Assembly: GCA_051453625.1 (NCBI GenBank)
Contig: JBOZIK010000001.1
Span: forward strand, 291,404,669-291,455,573
Source of the DNA: Welwitschia mirabilis
Lineage: Eukaryota; Gnetophyta; Gnetopsida; Welwitschiales
Length of the DNA: 50,905 nt
Direction: 5' to 3'
Part shown: piece by piece, positions 11,018-23,705 of the stretch
How the letters are laid out: each line of letters opens with the position of its first letter
Position numbering within the stretch: position 1 is the stretch's first letter
Notes under the pieces: generated by a model
Database searches by the model: none
What the model saw: only the letters and a program-made list of their open reading frames with translations
What the model was told of the DNA's origin: nothing
Translations under genes and position numbers: made by a program

Positions 11018-13330
11018 CTTAAGAATCATTTAACTCAAAGGAGAGGGGATAATAAGTTCTATTAAATAAAAATTTAAACCAATAATGGAATATAAATGCA
11101 TAAAAATAAAACACCTTATTAAGATAATGTGATTTCCTAATCGGGGTACATCCACACATAGAGATTAACTTCTACTCACATATCTAGATATTTTTGACCT
11201 ACAAGTAAATAGTGGTTTTNNNNNNNNNNNNNNNNNNNNNNNNNNNNNNNNNNNNNNNNNNNNNNNNNNNNNNNNNNNNNNNNNNNNNNNNNNNNNNNNN
11301 NNNNNNNNNNNNNNNNNNNTTTTCATTGTTTACTCAAGAAAGTTACTCCTTTTTTGTGAGTAACCACTCTAATACCACTTAATAATTATTTAACTCAAAC
11401 GAGAGGGGATAATGAGTTCTATTAGATAAAAATTTAAGCCAATAATGGAATATAAATGCATAAGAATAAAACACCTTATTGAAATAATGTGATTTCCTAA
11501 TCTGGGTACATCCACACATAGAGGGTAACTTCTACTCACATATCTAGATATTTTTGACCTATAATAAAATAGTGGTTTTCTAGTGCACCACCAACCTTAC
11601 AATAAGGGAGAATCTTCTGACAAGACAACACTCTCTTTCTCACAAGAAAATAGTGGTTTTAACAAGGGCACCACAAACCTTATAACAATGNNNNNNNNNN
11701 NNNNNNNNNNNNNNNNNNNNNNNNNNNNNNNNNNNNNNNNNNNNNNNNNNNNNNNNNNNNCTTGTAATAATGAGAGTCTTCTTGTAAGATAACACTCTCT
11801 CCCCTGTAAGGTAATAGTGGTTTTCACAGGTGCATCACAAATCTTACAATAACACGAGTCCCTCGCAAGGTAACACTTTATCCCTTATAAGATAATAATG
11901 GTTTTCTAGCTTACCAATAACCTTATAATAAATGCTTATATGCACAATCTCAAATGCACACTTATATAAGGGTTTATTTATAATATATTTGAAATCAAGA
12001 ATGGGATTACAACAATATTTAATAATAAAATAGTCCAATAATGTAAGTACCAAAAAATACAATAAAACTAAGCCTAAAGATGTGGCTCTGAAGAAGACTT
12101 GAGTTCCTTATTATTGTTCTTATCATTGCAAGTGAAAATGAATGATACGACAATAAGGGATCTAAGAATGAATAATGTAGACAATTCTAGCTCCTTTTCT
12201 AATAATGCTTCTGATTCTTCATGAGATGTTCTTTTTATCCATGCGAACTTCATTCTACATTTAATCTAATCATTGAGTGCTAAAAGTTTAATACTATTTA
12301 TTCGTTGAAGGACAAAGAATTATGATTTATTTCATAATGTCAAGCCTCCATACAGTCAAAGAGAATCTAGCCATTTGAGCTTAAAAAGTAGCCATTTAAC
12401 TTTGTAACCACCATAAAACAAATAACAAACATCTAGATGTTGAGCATGTATCTTCATTTTTTATTAATGTGAACTTTCATCCAAGACATCTTCACATTTG
12501 TAGACATCTACTGATGATCAGACATCTTTANNNNNNNNNNNNNNNNNNNNNNNNNNNNNNNNNNNNNNNNNNNNNNNNNNNNNNNNNNNNNNNNNNNNNN
12601 NNNNNNNNNNNNNNNNNNNNNNNNNNNNNNTTAAAAGTGTAAATGAATGATACTATAATAAGGGATCTAAGAACAAATGCTGTAGATAATGCTAGCTTCC
12701 TTGCAAATGATGCTTTTGATCCTTCGTGATATGTGCCTTTCACCTGTGCAATCTTCATTTTATATTTAATCTAGTTATTAAGTATCATAAGTTTAAGAGT
12801 TTTGTATTCATTGAAGTTTCAAAAGTTGTGATTTGTTTCATGATGTTAAGAATTTATATATTTAAATAGGATCTAGTCATTTGAGCTAGAAAGATAGCCG
12901 TTCAACTTTGTAACCACTGTGCAATGGATAGGACATGTTTAAGCTTCAGGCATGTATATTTGATATTTATTAATGTGAACTTTGATCCAATATGTCTTCA
13001 CATTTGTAGATGTCTATTAATAATCAGATGACTTTACCTTATAGACGTCTTTAGTGAACTTATCCAGATGTTGATAAAACTTGCTATGTATAATCCTTGA
13101 GTCTCCATGCTCATGAATCCATGATGTATAAGTTGATTATTCATCTAAAATGTAAGATATTAGTTGAAATCCATGTTAACTTTGGTACCTATTTCAGCTT
13201 AGTATAGACATGTTTAGACATGTAGATGTCTTTATCTATATCAAGTTTAACTTTGAACATAATTATCTTTGATGAGGTAGTTATCTTAATCTTGTGACTT
13301 AAATTTTGGTACATTGGAGATGTCTTTATA
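11018..13330 (-). mobile_element. Copia LTR, minus orientation
   Basis: Non-coding, adjoining the primer site. It contains a palindromic TATA sequence CTTATATAAG at 11,961-11,970, the tandem array at 11,560-11,935, and two diverged versions of the U3 part around a 100-N gap at 12,531-12,630. A 76-codon open frame at 12,528-12,758 is mostly N and I do not regard it as a gene. The upper limit is put at about 13,330, where recognisable LTR-like words stop. Confidence 0.55.
11560..11935. repeat. ~81-bp tandem repeat inside copia LTR
   Basis: The word (a)agtggttttc recurs at 11,571, 11,652, 11,816 and about 11,896, i.e. steps of about 81, 2x82 and 80 bases; one unit falls in the 70-N gap at 11,691-11,760. 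Each unit also carries a version of accttacaataa and of aacactctctccct. Units are diverged. Confidence 0.75.
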
Positions 13331-14189
13331 TTCTTAGATATCTTCACTAGAAAAGTCTACAAATTTCTAAACCCTTCAAACAACTAATTTTACAATTTAT
13401 CAACTGATTCTTTTCATGAGATATTAACTTCAAAGATTCATCATCTTTTAATGCTTATTAAGATATAATGTTCTCTTTGCAATGATATATCTACATAAAG
13501 ATACAAATAGTGAAATCATCAAAACTAGATTTATCAATAAATTTTATTATTATTTATAATTTATTTTCTTGAGACAGAAGAATAGGTCATGATTCGAGGT
13601 CATCTTTGAGATTTATTATAATAAGGATGAAATGTATTCTACTTTTGATAAAAACTATTTGGATGAGAATTTAAATACTTATTAAATAAGAAATTAGCTT
13701 AATAATTTTGATTAAAGGCATTATCTTTAAAAGAATGATGTCATGTCTATATTTTTAAAGGTCTAAGGATTTAGTCCAAATAGTTAAATAAAAATAAATT
13801 TTATCTAGTGGGATCTACTAAGATGATTTAATTTCTACATTACTTATTTATTCTTTTTTTATTGGCATATTATTATTTGAGATGAAATTCCTTACTTTAT
13901 TAGTTGAAATTTATTATGCTACACTTATTAATTTAAATGCTTTATTTTTTGTAGATACCGTAATTAATAATATTACTTTTGTAGTATTTTCTTATTTATT
14001 TAATGATAATCTTTTAGTGACTAAATTAGTGGTTATATTAATATTATATTATTTTCTTTTATAACTACTCAATTTAATGTACAATGATTAGAATATTTTC
14101 TTATTTTAATGCATATGAAATATTTTTGTAATGGTTATTATTATTAGGATGCATTATATTAACTTCTTTTAATATTTTATTTTAGTAGT
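13331..14189. other. AT-rich interval, no gene recognised
   Basis: Very AT-rich; the 60-codon open frame at 13,882-14,064 is a low-complexity hydrophobic reading with nothing to support it as a gene. Confidence 0.5.
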
Positions 14190-15000
14190 GTGTGCTAAAG
14201 TAACACCCATAATTATGATGCTACATTTTATTTTATTATTTGTTAACATTTATTCATGATGGTAACATATNNNNNNNNNNNNNNNNNNNNNNNNNNNNNN
14301 NNNNNNNNNNNNNNNNNNNNNGCTCATATTAATTCTTTATCATAATAATTGTAAGTAGTGGCATGGTAAGCATTTATTATTATTATGATAAAATATTAAA
14401 TGTATTTAGTGATCAGATAAAGTAATGATTAAGGGTTAGGGAATCTTAACCCTTTTTTCAAAAAATAATAGTGCCTTACGTGTGTCTATTGAAATTATTA
14501 ATACCTTTTGAATTATTTCTTCTCATTATAAATAAGACTCCATTTTTTTTATTCTTGTCATACTTAATATCTTCCAAACTTGAATATTGGTGATCTTGTA
14601 CCTTGGATCTTGGAAATTTTAAAGTCTTTAAAAGCTTGAAGTCTTCAGAGCTTGGGCATAGTAATCTTGAATCTTAGAAAACTTCACATCGAATCATGGG
14701 TATGATCCTAGATTTATATACATTTATGTATGATTCCTTTATTCTTAAATCCTTTTTATGGTCTAGATAAGTACTTGTCTCTTAATGAATCTAGTGTATT
14801 ACTTGTTTATATTATTTTGAAATCTACGTGACTATGAGTGTTTTTCCAAAATTTATTCTTGCATAACTTCATTTTTAAGTAGGAGTTGGTATCTTGTTGA
14901 AAAACCTTTTGCAAAGTATCTTGATAAAAATTTGTGACAATGAATTTTGCATCTTTTTATGGTATAATACAATTTTTAAATATTTATAGACATAAGAATT

Positions 15001-15310
15001 TTACATATCACTGAATAAGGCAGTGAAATATACAAAACCCACAGATTATCAAATGAGGTAGTGGAATTGATAAATCCACAGATCGCTAAATGAGGTAATG
15101 GAGTATGAAAAACCTATAGATCACTAAATGAGGTAGTGGGATTGATAAATGCACAGATCGTCGAATGAGGCAGTGGACTCCACAAATTGCTAAATGAGGC
15201 AATGGAGTATGAGAAACCCATAGATCATCAAATAAGATAGTGAAATTAATAGATCCATAGATTACCAAATGAGGAAGTGGACTATAGAGATTCTTGAATA
15301 AGACAGTAGA
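15001..15310. repeat. ~36-bp minisatellite with two alternating unit types
   Basis: About nine copies of a unit with core cacagatc(a/g)ctaaatgagg(c/t)agtgga. Units 2-4 and 6-7 alternate between a tail like attgataaatc and a tail like gtatgaaaaacc, so the higher-order period is about 73 bases. Unit 5 (about 29 bases) lacks the tail. Confidence 0.85.
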
Positions 15311-15317
15311 AGAAAAG

Positions 15318-15327
15318 TATATAAATA
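15318..15327 (+). promoter_or_regulatory. TATA box of the LTR
   Basis: TATATAAATA immediately after the minisatellite and about 580 bases before the LTR end, the expected place for the U3 promoter. Confidence 0.55.
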
Positions 15328-15911
15328 CTTACTAAAAACTAGTTATTCTCATTTCATTTCCATTAATCCATCTCTTGAGACCTTATTTTTGTCTCGTTTA
15401 TCTTTTGTCTTAGCATTCTTTGACTTTTATCTTTGTCTTGTCTAGGCCATATTGGAGACTATCATGTTTTACAGTTCTTACTTCATACTATTTTGTATTA
15501 AATAGGTGTTAAAATGAATCCCAATAAAAGATGATTTATCTTGTTAAGGATGACATTTAAAGATAAAATATTAATTATCTAGCTTCTGCTTGAAAAATGT
15601 TAAATAAAGTGATTTGTTTACTATTATAACTTGTAATCTATTAAGTTTGTGGTTAACTTCTAGTAGTTTTTTTAACCTATAATAGATTTGTAATAATATA
15701 TTTTTATAATATCAAATTAATCTATTTCTTAGCTTTTGGTTTTAATTGAAAATGGCTTATTATTATAGCTATAGTTAAAGTCTTAGTTAAATGAGCAATA
15801 TTTTTCTATTATAAGTTATCTTAAGTGATTTAATATTTTTTGACTTATCTCTATACCTTATTAAACTATAAGTTTTAAGTTTTTCAAATAAAAATATTAA
15901 ACATTACATTT

Positions 15912-15926
15912 TGGTATCAAAGCATA
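15912..15926 (+). promoter_or_regulatory. Primer-binding site (initiator tRNA-Met type)
   Basis: TGGTATCAAAGCATA differs from TGGTATCAGAGC at one position within the 12-base core (G to A). A weaker repeat of the LTR end and start of the site (ttacattttgatatc) occurs about 80 bases further on. Confidence 0.75.
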
Positions 15927-17154
15927 ATTTTTGTTTTAAACATGCTAGAGTTTTAATTAATACATAGTTTTGGTGGAAAATGTTGAGGATGTTACATTTT
16001 GATATCCTAGTAACATTCATAGTTTTTAGGTTAAAAATGTTGATGCTATAAATGTTGTTATTGCAAAGAATTTTTGATCTATCTTAAAATTTTAACACAT
16101 TTATTATGGAATAATCCTCTACTTGATACAACTCATAAGAGATGAATTTAACAAATACTGGGTTGCATTTTGTCTTAAATTATTATTCTAATTTAAGATT
16201 TTCTAGTTGAGAAAAGAAAACTTTCATTTTCTTAAATAATTATTCATTTGATTTATTCTTATTTAAAATATCATTCAAGCTAATTTTACTTCTAACATTT
16301 TTCCACCCCTCAGTTACTTCTATTATTTCTTTCAATTCCTTCCAAGCTTCTTAGATGTAGCATTAAATAATTACTATTATTTTTCTATTTTCTTTATTTA
16401 TATCTTCTAATAAAAATTAAANNNNNNNNNNNNNNNNNNNNNNNNNNNNNNNNNNNNNNNNNNNNNNNNNNNNNNNNNNNNNNNNNNNNNNNNNNNNNNN
16501 NNNNNNNNNNNNNNNNNNNNNNNNNNNNNNNNNNNNNNNNNNNNNNNNNNNNNNNNNNNNNNNNNNNNNNNNNNNNNNNNNNNNNNNNNNNNNNNNNNNN
16601 NNNNNNNNNNNNNNNNNNNNNNNNNNNNNNNNNNNNNNNNNNNNNNNNNNNNNNNNNNNNNNNNNNNNNNNNNNNNNNNNNNNNNNNNNNNNNNNNNNNN
16701 NNNNNNNNNNNNNNNNNNNNNNNNNNNNNNNNNNNNNNNNNNNNNNNNNNNNNNNNNNNNNNNNNNNNNNNNNNNNNNNNNNNNNNNNNNNNNNNNNNNN
16801 NNNNNNNNNNNNNNNNNNNNNNNNNNNNNNNNNNNNNNNNNNNNNNNNNNNNNNNNNNNNNNNNNNNNNNNNNNNNNNNNNNNNNNNNNNNNNNNNNNNN
16901 NNNNNNNNNNNNNNNNNNNNNNNNNNNNNNNNNNNNNNNNNNNNNNNNNNNNNNNNNNNNNNNNNNNNNNNNNNNNNNNNNNNNNNNNNNNNNNNNNNNN
17001 NNNNNNNNNNNNNNNNNNNNNNNNNNNNNNNNNNNNNNNNNNNNNNNNNNNNNNNNNNNNNNNNNNNNNNNNNNNNNNNNNNNNNNNNNNNNNNNNNNNN
17101 NNNNNNNNNNNNNNNNNNNNNNNNNNNNNNNNNNNNNNNNNNNNNNNNNNNNNN
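15927..17154 (+). other. Leader of the plus-strand element, then a 733-N gap
   Basis: 15,927-16,421 is non-coding AT-rich leader with no recognisable gag. 16,422-17,154 is unsequenced. Whether the rest of the element is in the gap cannot be seen; the sequence after it runs in the opposite sense. Confidence 0.5.
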
Positions 17155-17606
17155 AGAGGGAGAATTCCTAGTTTAGCTATATCAAAATGAGACTAAGGCA
17201 TAATATTATAAACTAAGTAAGATTATTCAATAAATTCATAAGGATCATCATGATCTAAATCATGAAAAGTAGGAAAATCCTTAAGATTTTTTTATAAAAA
17301 TAGCATATAAGAGGCAACGAATATGAAGAAATTGGTTTTACCACCTTCAAAAATTTTCTCAAGCATAGGTTGAGGATTATAATTTTAAGAATTGCAAACT
17401 TGGGTAGTTATTTCAGAAGCAAGAATGATTAAGCCTTCTTTAAGATACTCAATATCTTCAAAAGATTGTGACAAAAATAAGTATATAGAAGCATGGTTTG
17501 GTGATGAAGGTGTAAAGTTATGTAATCTTTCTACATGTTTTTCAATACAACTCCAAGATTTACTCATGAATGCATAGTATAAAAGATAACAAATATATAT
17601 GCACAA
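17155..17606 (-). pseudogene. Unidentified broken reading frame, minus strand
   Basis: The minus strand gives an unusually protein-like reading of about 145 codons in one frame. It starts at a Met near 17,567 (MSKSWSCIEKHVERLHNF), continues open to a stop just before 17,385, then carries on with PQPMLEKIFEGGKTNFF, a short hydrophobic stretch, and NLKDFPTFHDLDHDDPYEF before running into the 733-N gap. I count four in-frame stops; at least two could be former CAA/CAG codons. I do not recognise the family. It could be an accessory or gag-like frame of a retroelement or a decayed host exon. No neighbour gives a clue. Confidence 0.4.
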
Positions 17607-20600
17607 AAAGGAAGTAAAGTTAGAACATATACACTAGAACTTTCACTAAATAATGAGGTTCTTATAGATTTGTCAATGCATTTTCAATATAGAAAACACT
17701 TGAAAACGAAACATCTTCAATAAGTATATGTCCATTCATAAGAATAAGTATAATTTTTTACATAAAAATCATGAGTTACTAATAGCAAAGGTCCTAATTT
17801 CAATTGAAGTTAAAACTAAATTTTTAAAATGAGAATATCATGCTTTAAGACTTAAAAAAATAATTATATGCTTAACATAATAGTTTAACTCAAGAAAAAG
17901 AGATAAATCATAACTAGTTAAAAATTAAGGATAAATAAATATTCTAAGTGAAATTGCATAGATAGTGAAAGAACATGAGAATTGAACCAATGGAAATTTA
18001 GCATATAATCTCATAAAAATATTATATATTATCTTATCAAACTATTACTTGATAAAACAACTAGTCTTGACTCACATTCACATAGTTACAACATATGACA
18101 TATAATAAACCTTAAGAATTACATGTGTCAAAAGCTTAATTTCTGAGATATAAAAAAGAAATGTAATAATTAAGAAATAAATAATTTTTTTAGTAAACAT
18201 TCACTATTATTCTAAAGATCCTCTTTAACTCAAATGAATAATTAAGAGTTAAGACAATTAGTCTAACTTAAATCATTATTATGCAAAAATAATTTTTCTT
18301 AAAAACATTTTTCCTTAAAATGTTTACTAATTGAATAATGCAAAATAAATGTACATGAGTCATTAAAACATCTTATTCCATTTTATAATAATTGTAAGAA
18401 AATTTGGAATCAAAAGATAGCTCTTCGGAAACATAATTCTTAAATTTGACACAATAAACCGTTTGACCTTAATAATATTTTCACTAAATTGTAATGTATT
18501 TAACTTGAAAGATAACTCTTATTGATCTTGAAATGAGTTATAATATGCATAAATATATATATATAACAATGTAACTTAGATTTATAAGTAAACTATTAAA
18601 TGATCAAAAATTATGATTGAATGTTAATTTTATCAAAAGAAAGCTTAGTTTATTTCATGATATTTTGACTAGAAAAAAGATAGTAAGGAGAGGAAAGAGA
18701 GAAAAGAGAGAAAAAAACTTATTAAACTAGATTTATAACTATTTAAAACCTTTAAAGTAATTTTAATATATCTTAAAATAAGTCTCTAGAACCAAAAATT
18801 CAAGATCAAGCAATATTAATTAAAATTAATAAGAAATAGACCATCTAGAAAAATCAACAAAAATTATGGTTAACTGATCAATAATATTAACTAGAAAACT
18901 TTTTAAAAAATTAACTTCATATTTTAAAAGTAATTAAAAAGTAATATAAGATTAGATATTAATGTTATAAAAACAAAGTAATAATGACTAAGAAATTCAT
19001 TATCTGAAAAATGAAAAATTAAGCTTTCATAACTTCATAAAACTTATAAGTAAAATTCTAAATTCAACTATAAATTAATAAAAATGAAATTTTAGAGACC
19101 AAATTATGGTTTTGACTTCTTGATCATGAAAGTTTTTAAATCCATAGAGGAATATATTGATAAAATTTTAGAGTAGTTAGAGTTATAGAAAAATGATTGT
19201 GGTCAAAACAACACTAAAATTCATGAGTTCTACTTCAATTGAGAAAATGGAAAAAGAGAGAATAAGTAATGCAAAAATAAATATTTTCAATTTTAGTATT
19301 ACAAAAATTACATATGTACATGCTAAATTTATGCTATTGGAAAGGATAAAAAACAATTCATTATTTAATGCTTAAGAAAAAGAATGAAATCATGAGATAA
19401 TGGCATTAGAAGAGATGAGAAGAATAGAGGAAAAAAGAAAGAATAGAGATAAAATAGATACTTTCTTTAACATAAATTCATCACCCATGAAAAATCAAAT
19501 AATTTTATGATAAATACTAAATGTATAACAATCCTATTAATACTAACTATGTAAGATATAATAAGTCTAATTGAATTAAAAAAAAATGCATGACAAAAAT
19601 GAATAAATCATATAAAAATAAGGAAAAATAACACTTATTGGTTTCAAATGTGATCATAATTATTTTCATTAGTCTTCGATCTTGCATCTCCCATTCACAT
19701 TTACATTACCACCCTATAATGCCCTTTAAATGGATGGAAAATGGAAGAAATAGATATGAAAAATTCATTATAAAAAGATGTAATAGGATGATAATAAATG
19801 TATGTTGCAGTAATGAATTAGAATGAAGAATATAAAAGGCTTCCAAATCTTATAAAGAGAGAATATCAACTTGAAAGAGTACAAATGAAGTTTGTGTCAA
19901 TTTTATACTTTATTTTTCAAGATAAATAATTACATGATTCTACAATGCTAAATTTCACTAGAAAATGGCACTACAATGCCATAGATAGTTACACCAATAA
20001 CCACCAAAAATCCAAGATTGTAATTTGACTTAATTACTTTGATTAAGGTAATATTACATGAAAATATCACATTTAACTCAAAAATGAATACAAAAAACTA
20101 AGTTATATCTTCTAGAATGTAAATTTCCAATGTATTGATGTTCTCATAGGTTTTGATATGATTTGATGTCATGCATCCAGTGTCAGGGTAAGTCAGAATT
20201 ATCACATTAGCAAGTGGATGAAATATGATGATGAAAAATAAACTATGAGTCATTTTCTAGGATTGGCAGATTAAAGTAATCCTCCATGCTCTACATATTT
20301 GGCATAGATCTCAACCTCCTAATTGAAACCATTATGAATTACCTAAAAATGGATCAAGATGCATATTTGTATGCTTATCAAATCTCTAATGCTTTTGTCT
20401 TCTGAAGAATACAAAAATACCTTTAACTAGAGTATTATAGTTCTAAAATTATGAAAATTTGTGACTATTAATACCTTATTTTATTGAAATTATAGGCTTC
20501 ATTAATATGCTCTTTCTTAAATCACAAAACATAAAAAAAAAGCTTTATATTTATGATTACATCCTATACTAATTTGTTTTCTTTTCTTTAGAATAAGGAT

Positions 20601-23190
20601 GGATATTTGTGTATGTTTTAAGAGAAAATATTATACAATTTCTAATACATGTTGTCAAAAGCTTATTATGTGTCCTTGATATTTTTTTTAACAATTAGTT
20701 GTAAACATGACTTATAGTAATGGATTTATTCTTGATATTAGCATCTATTCAACATATGTGAGTTAGGAGAAAAGAAGGGGCTATAATCCTAGAGTCATGT
20801 TATTCATAATAGAGAAAAGCTTAATTTATTCCTCTGCATTTTTAATGCATTTCTTTTTCTCATATTGACATTGTCAACAAATAGGATGATGAATATCTTA
20901 TAGTCTACGATCTAATACATATCATTAGAAATTGTCTAAGATCTTAGTTGAAAAAATGGTTTATTTCCCTCCAAGATGTTTCAATTACTTTAGATATGTC
21001 ATTATTATTTTTATCTAAATCAGAGTATTAAGGTTGATACAATGCTTTACTTGGATTTATTATTCAAGAGAGGACATTAAAGCTTAATCTTCTTCCATTA
21101 CACTCCATTTATCATCTTCCTTAATGTAAGCATAATTGTTGATTCCTATAAGCATCCTCTTCCATAATCTCTTTTTACCACTTTACATAATTCTTTTATC
21201 ATATTAGTGAAGAAAGATGTTGTTCATTTGATTTGTGACTTGTCAACACCATATTTATATTTAATGTTTATTCATAGATTACTTATAGGAGAGTTGTTTC
21301 TATGAAAAATATTTAGTTCTTAATTGTACGATGAAACATTCCTTCGAAAGAATAGGGATTTAGTAATATCTTCAATAGTTATAATGCTTATGTTATGTAT
21401 TAAGACAAGGAAGTATGATTTAGTTTAGAAAACCATTATTTAAATATAGTATTAAAGTCAATAAAGAATTTAACTTAGACTTTCTAAATTGTAGTTATCT
21501 CTATTTTGGTTGTAAATCTCTAAAGAGTTTGACATCTGAGCATTTTCTATTTGGCCTCTATTTCTTCATCTATTCTACCAAAATCATATTTGATATCTCT
21601 AAATGGATAATGAAGTAATAACTAAACCTAATAATTTGTCATCCGTCTTTCTTAATCCTTTTTCAATCTTAGATCAAGCCTCAAAATAATTCTAATAAAT
21701 GCATGTTTTTCTCTTAGGTTTCATGCATTATATCCTATTTTATTTGCATTGCATACATCATATTTTTCATTAATGAATAATGAATTTACTTTCATATGTA
21801 GTGATTAATTTAGAAATCTAGTTACTACTGTATTAGATGTATGTTTTTTATTTACATCATGGCTTCATTGACTTTTTTAAAGACCTTCTTATATATAGTA
21901 AGTGTTATGAAGATCCTATTAGTTTACCCTAAGAGAAGTCCTTATAACATGTGGCATGTTTTCATAACTCTAATATCATGATCTATTATAATATCTATTA
22001 TTAATCTTGTCTATGCTAAAATGATTGCTTACAAAAATCTCTATCTTGTGATATCTTCATTAGAATGTTAATGTATAATCTTAATATCTTCTTTTCCTTT
22101 TAAGAAAACTTTACAATATACTTCAAAGTAATATATTTATCAAGAACAATTTGGAATTTTATATTTACTCTTCCTGTCTATAGAATCATTCTGTTATAAA
22201 CATTTAACCTAACATAATTTCTTCTTGACTTATAACTTTTCTTATTGTTTTCATCTCTACACAATCTTGAGTTGTAAGGTTGCAAAGTCCATGGCATGTT
22301 ATACCTAAATTATGAAGTATTAGTATTTATTTTATAAATATTTTTTTGGAGTAAAATAATACTATAGCATTAATATCTACATAATTTTTCATCATTTATA
22401 TTCTCAAACATACTTCTAACTTCTAGATTCTTCTTTTATAGTTAACATGGATGAAGATTTATGTTTGCCCTAGGATTTTGCAAGTGGAGAAAATTTTATA
22501 GTAACTAATGCATAATTAATAACTTTATACTATACATTCTTAGATCTTATATTTTTGTTAAATATATTGTTCCATGCACTTGTGATGCAATCAAGAAGTT
22601 TCTTTACATTTTCTAGTACTATACCATGAATTCCAGTTATGTCCTTTTATGTTTAGTGCTTCTTTTATTTATAAAAATTCATGTACATGTGAATATCCTT
22701 TATGTTTCCACTCAAATCTTGTTTAGTAGTTTACAATAGTGAATTTCTTAATGATAATAATCTCTTTGAATTTTTTATGATGGTTTTATATCTTATTTAA
22801 AATAATGTGTGTGCTCTTGATAATGCTGTGCATTTATCATCTTTTAGATTTAGCTAGATCCTATGGTTTTTAATTAAGAATCTTATCATATATATTTAAA
22901 AAGATAAATTTTCAAACTAATAGTGAAAAATATTAGAGGTTTTCCAAGATAGGTAACCATATCTAATAGTTTATATTTGTGTGTGTATCAATATATATCA
23001 ATAGGTGTATAGCATTCATATCTCATTAAGTTGTCTAGTAATTTACTTGATGGACAATTATTTGTTTCATCACATAATTCCTCTATTTTAATTGATGCAT
23101 CGGTTATGTTTTTTTTGAAGAATTCTATTGTATACTTTAGTTCCTTTTTGTCTCATTATCATGTTGAATATATAATACCTAAAATAACAA
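17607..23190. other. AT-rich intergenic DNA, no gene recognised
   Basis: No domain, RNA gene or element end can be supported. Short open frames at 19,193-19,375 and 19,638-19,826 (plus) have no protein-like character. A GA-rich run lies near 18,675-18,715 and an AT run near 18,550. Confidence 0.5.
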
Positions 23191-23194
23191 ACAA

Positions 23195-23310
23195 TATATA
23201 AAGTTTATAATATATACATATGTACATATGTATGTGTATACATATATACATACACATGTACATATATATATGTATACATATGTTATTTATACATATGTTT
23301 ATAATTTTGT
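23195..23310. repeat. AT-rich alternating palindromic repeat
   Basis: A run of tatacatatg/tacatatgta words in alternating purine-pyrimidine order, strongly self-complementary and able to form hairpins. A near copy lies at 23,627-23,705 on the other side of the 100-N gap at 23,527-23,626, probably an assembly duplicate together with the ~200 bases that follow. Confidence 0.8.
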
Positions 23311-23705
23311 ACATGTTAAATTCATTAATAATTTACCTAAAGTGGTAGATCTTAGTTTAATCTTAAATGATAGCTAAACATTCTATCTTTGCCTTATTAC
23401 ATGCTTTATATACTTATGCAACTTAACTATCTATGATTTTTATGTAAGAAGATGACACTTACCTATAGGAAATAATGTTGGGAATTACATTCATAGCATA
23501 TCTCTATGTTGAATAAAACATGATTTNNNNNNNNNNNNNNNNNNNNNNNNNNNNNNNNNNNNNNNNNNNNNNNNNNNNNNNNNNNNNNNNNNNNNNNNNN
23601 NNNNNNNNNNNNNNNNNNNNNNNNNNATGTGTATACATATATACATACACATGTACATATATATATGTATACCTATGTTATGTATACATATGTTTATAAT
23701 TTTGT

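Larger units (their letters stand above)
8990..13330 (-). mobile_element. Degenerate Ty1/copia element: LTR, primer site, gag
   Basis: Reading the minus strand from high to low coordinates gives a long LTR (about 13,330 to 11,018), a primer-binding site, then a copia-type gag. No integrase or RT is recognised below 8,990, so pol seems to have been lost. Gap duplications inflate it: 8,911-9,076 with 9,177-9,342; 10,715-10,774 with 10,875-10,938; 10,964-11,219 with 11,320-11,579; 12,130-12,530 with 12,631-13,040. The outer limit of the LTR is uncertain. Confidence 0.75.
14190..15908 (+). mobile_element. LTR of a plus-strand Ty3/gypsy-like element
   Basis: The left end carries gtaacacccat, like the TGTAACACCC start common in plant gypsy LTRs. 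The right end is ...attaca (CA end at 15,908), followed two bases later by a primer-binding site. Inside are a short inverted repeat around 14,432-14,454 (aagggtta...ttaaccctt), a ~36-bp minisatellite (15,001-15,310) and a TATA box. Length (about 1.7 kb) and primer type would fit Del/Tekay-like chromoviruses, but no coding domain is present to confirm this. A 51-N gap lies at 14,271-14,321. Confidence 0.6.

Noticed and set aside
12528-12758. 76-codon minus open frame
   Set aside because: Half of it is N and the rest lies in the non-coding part of a copia LTR.
20100-22900. Possible decayed retroelement pol on either strand
   Set aside because: No motif could be read in any frame with enough support.
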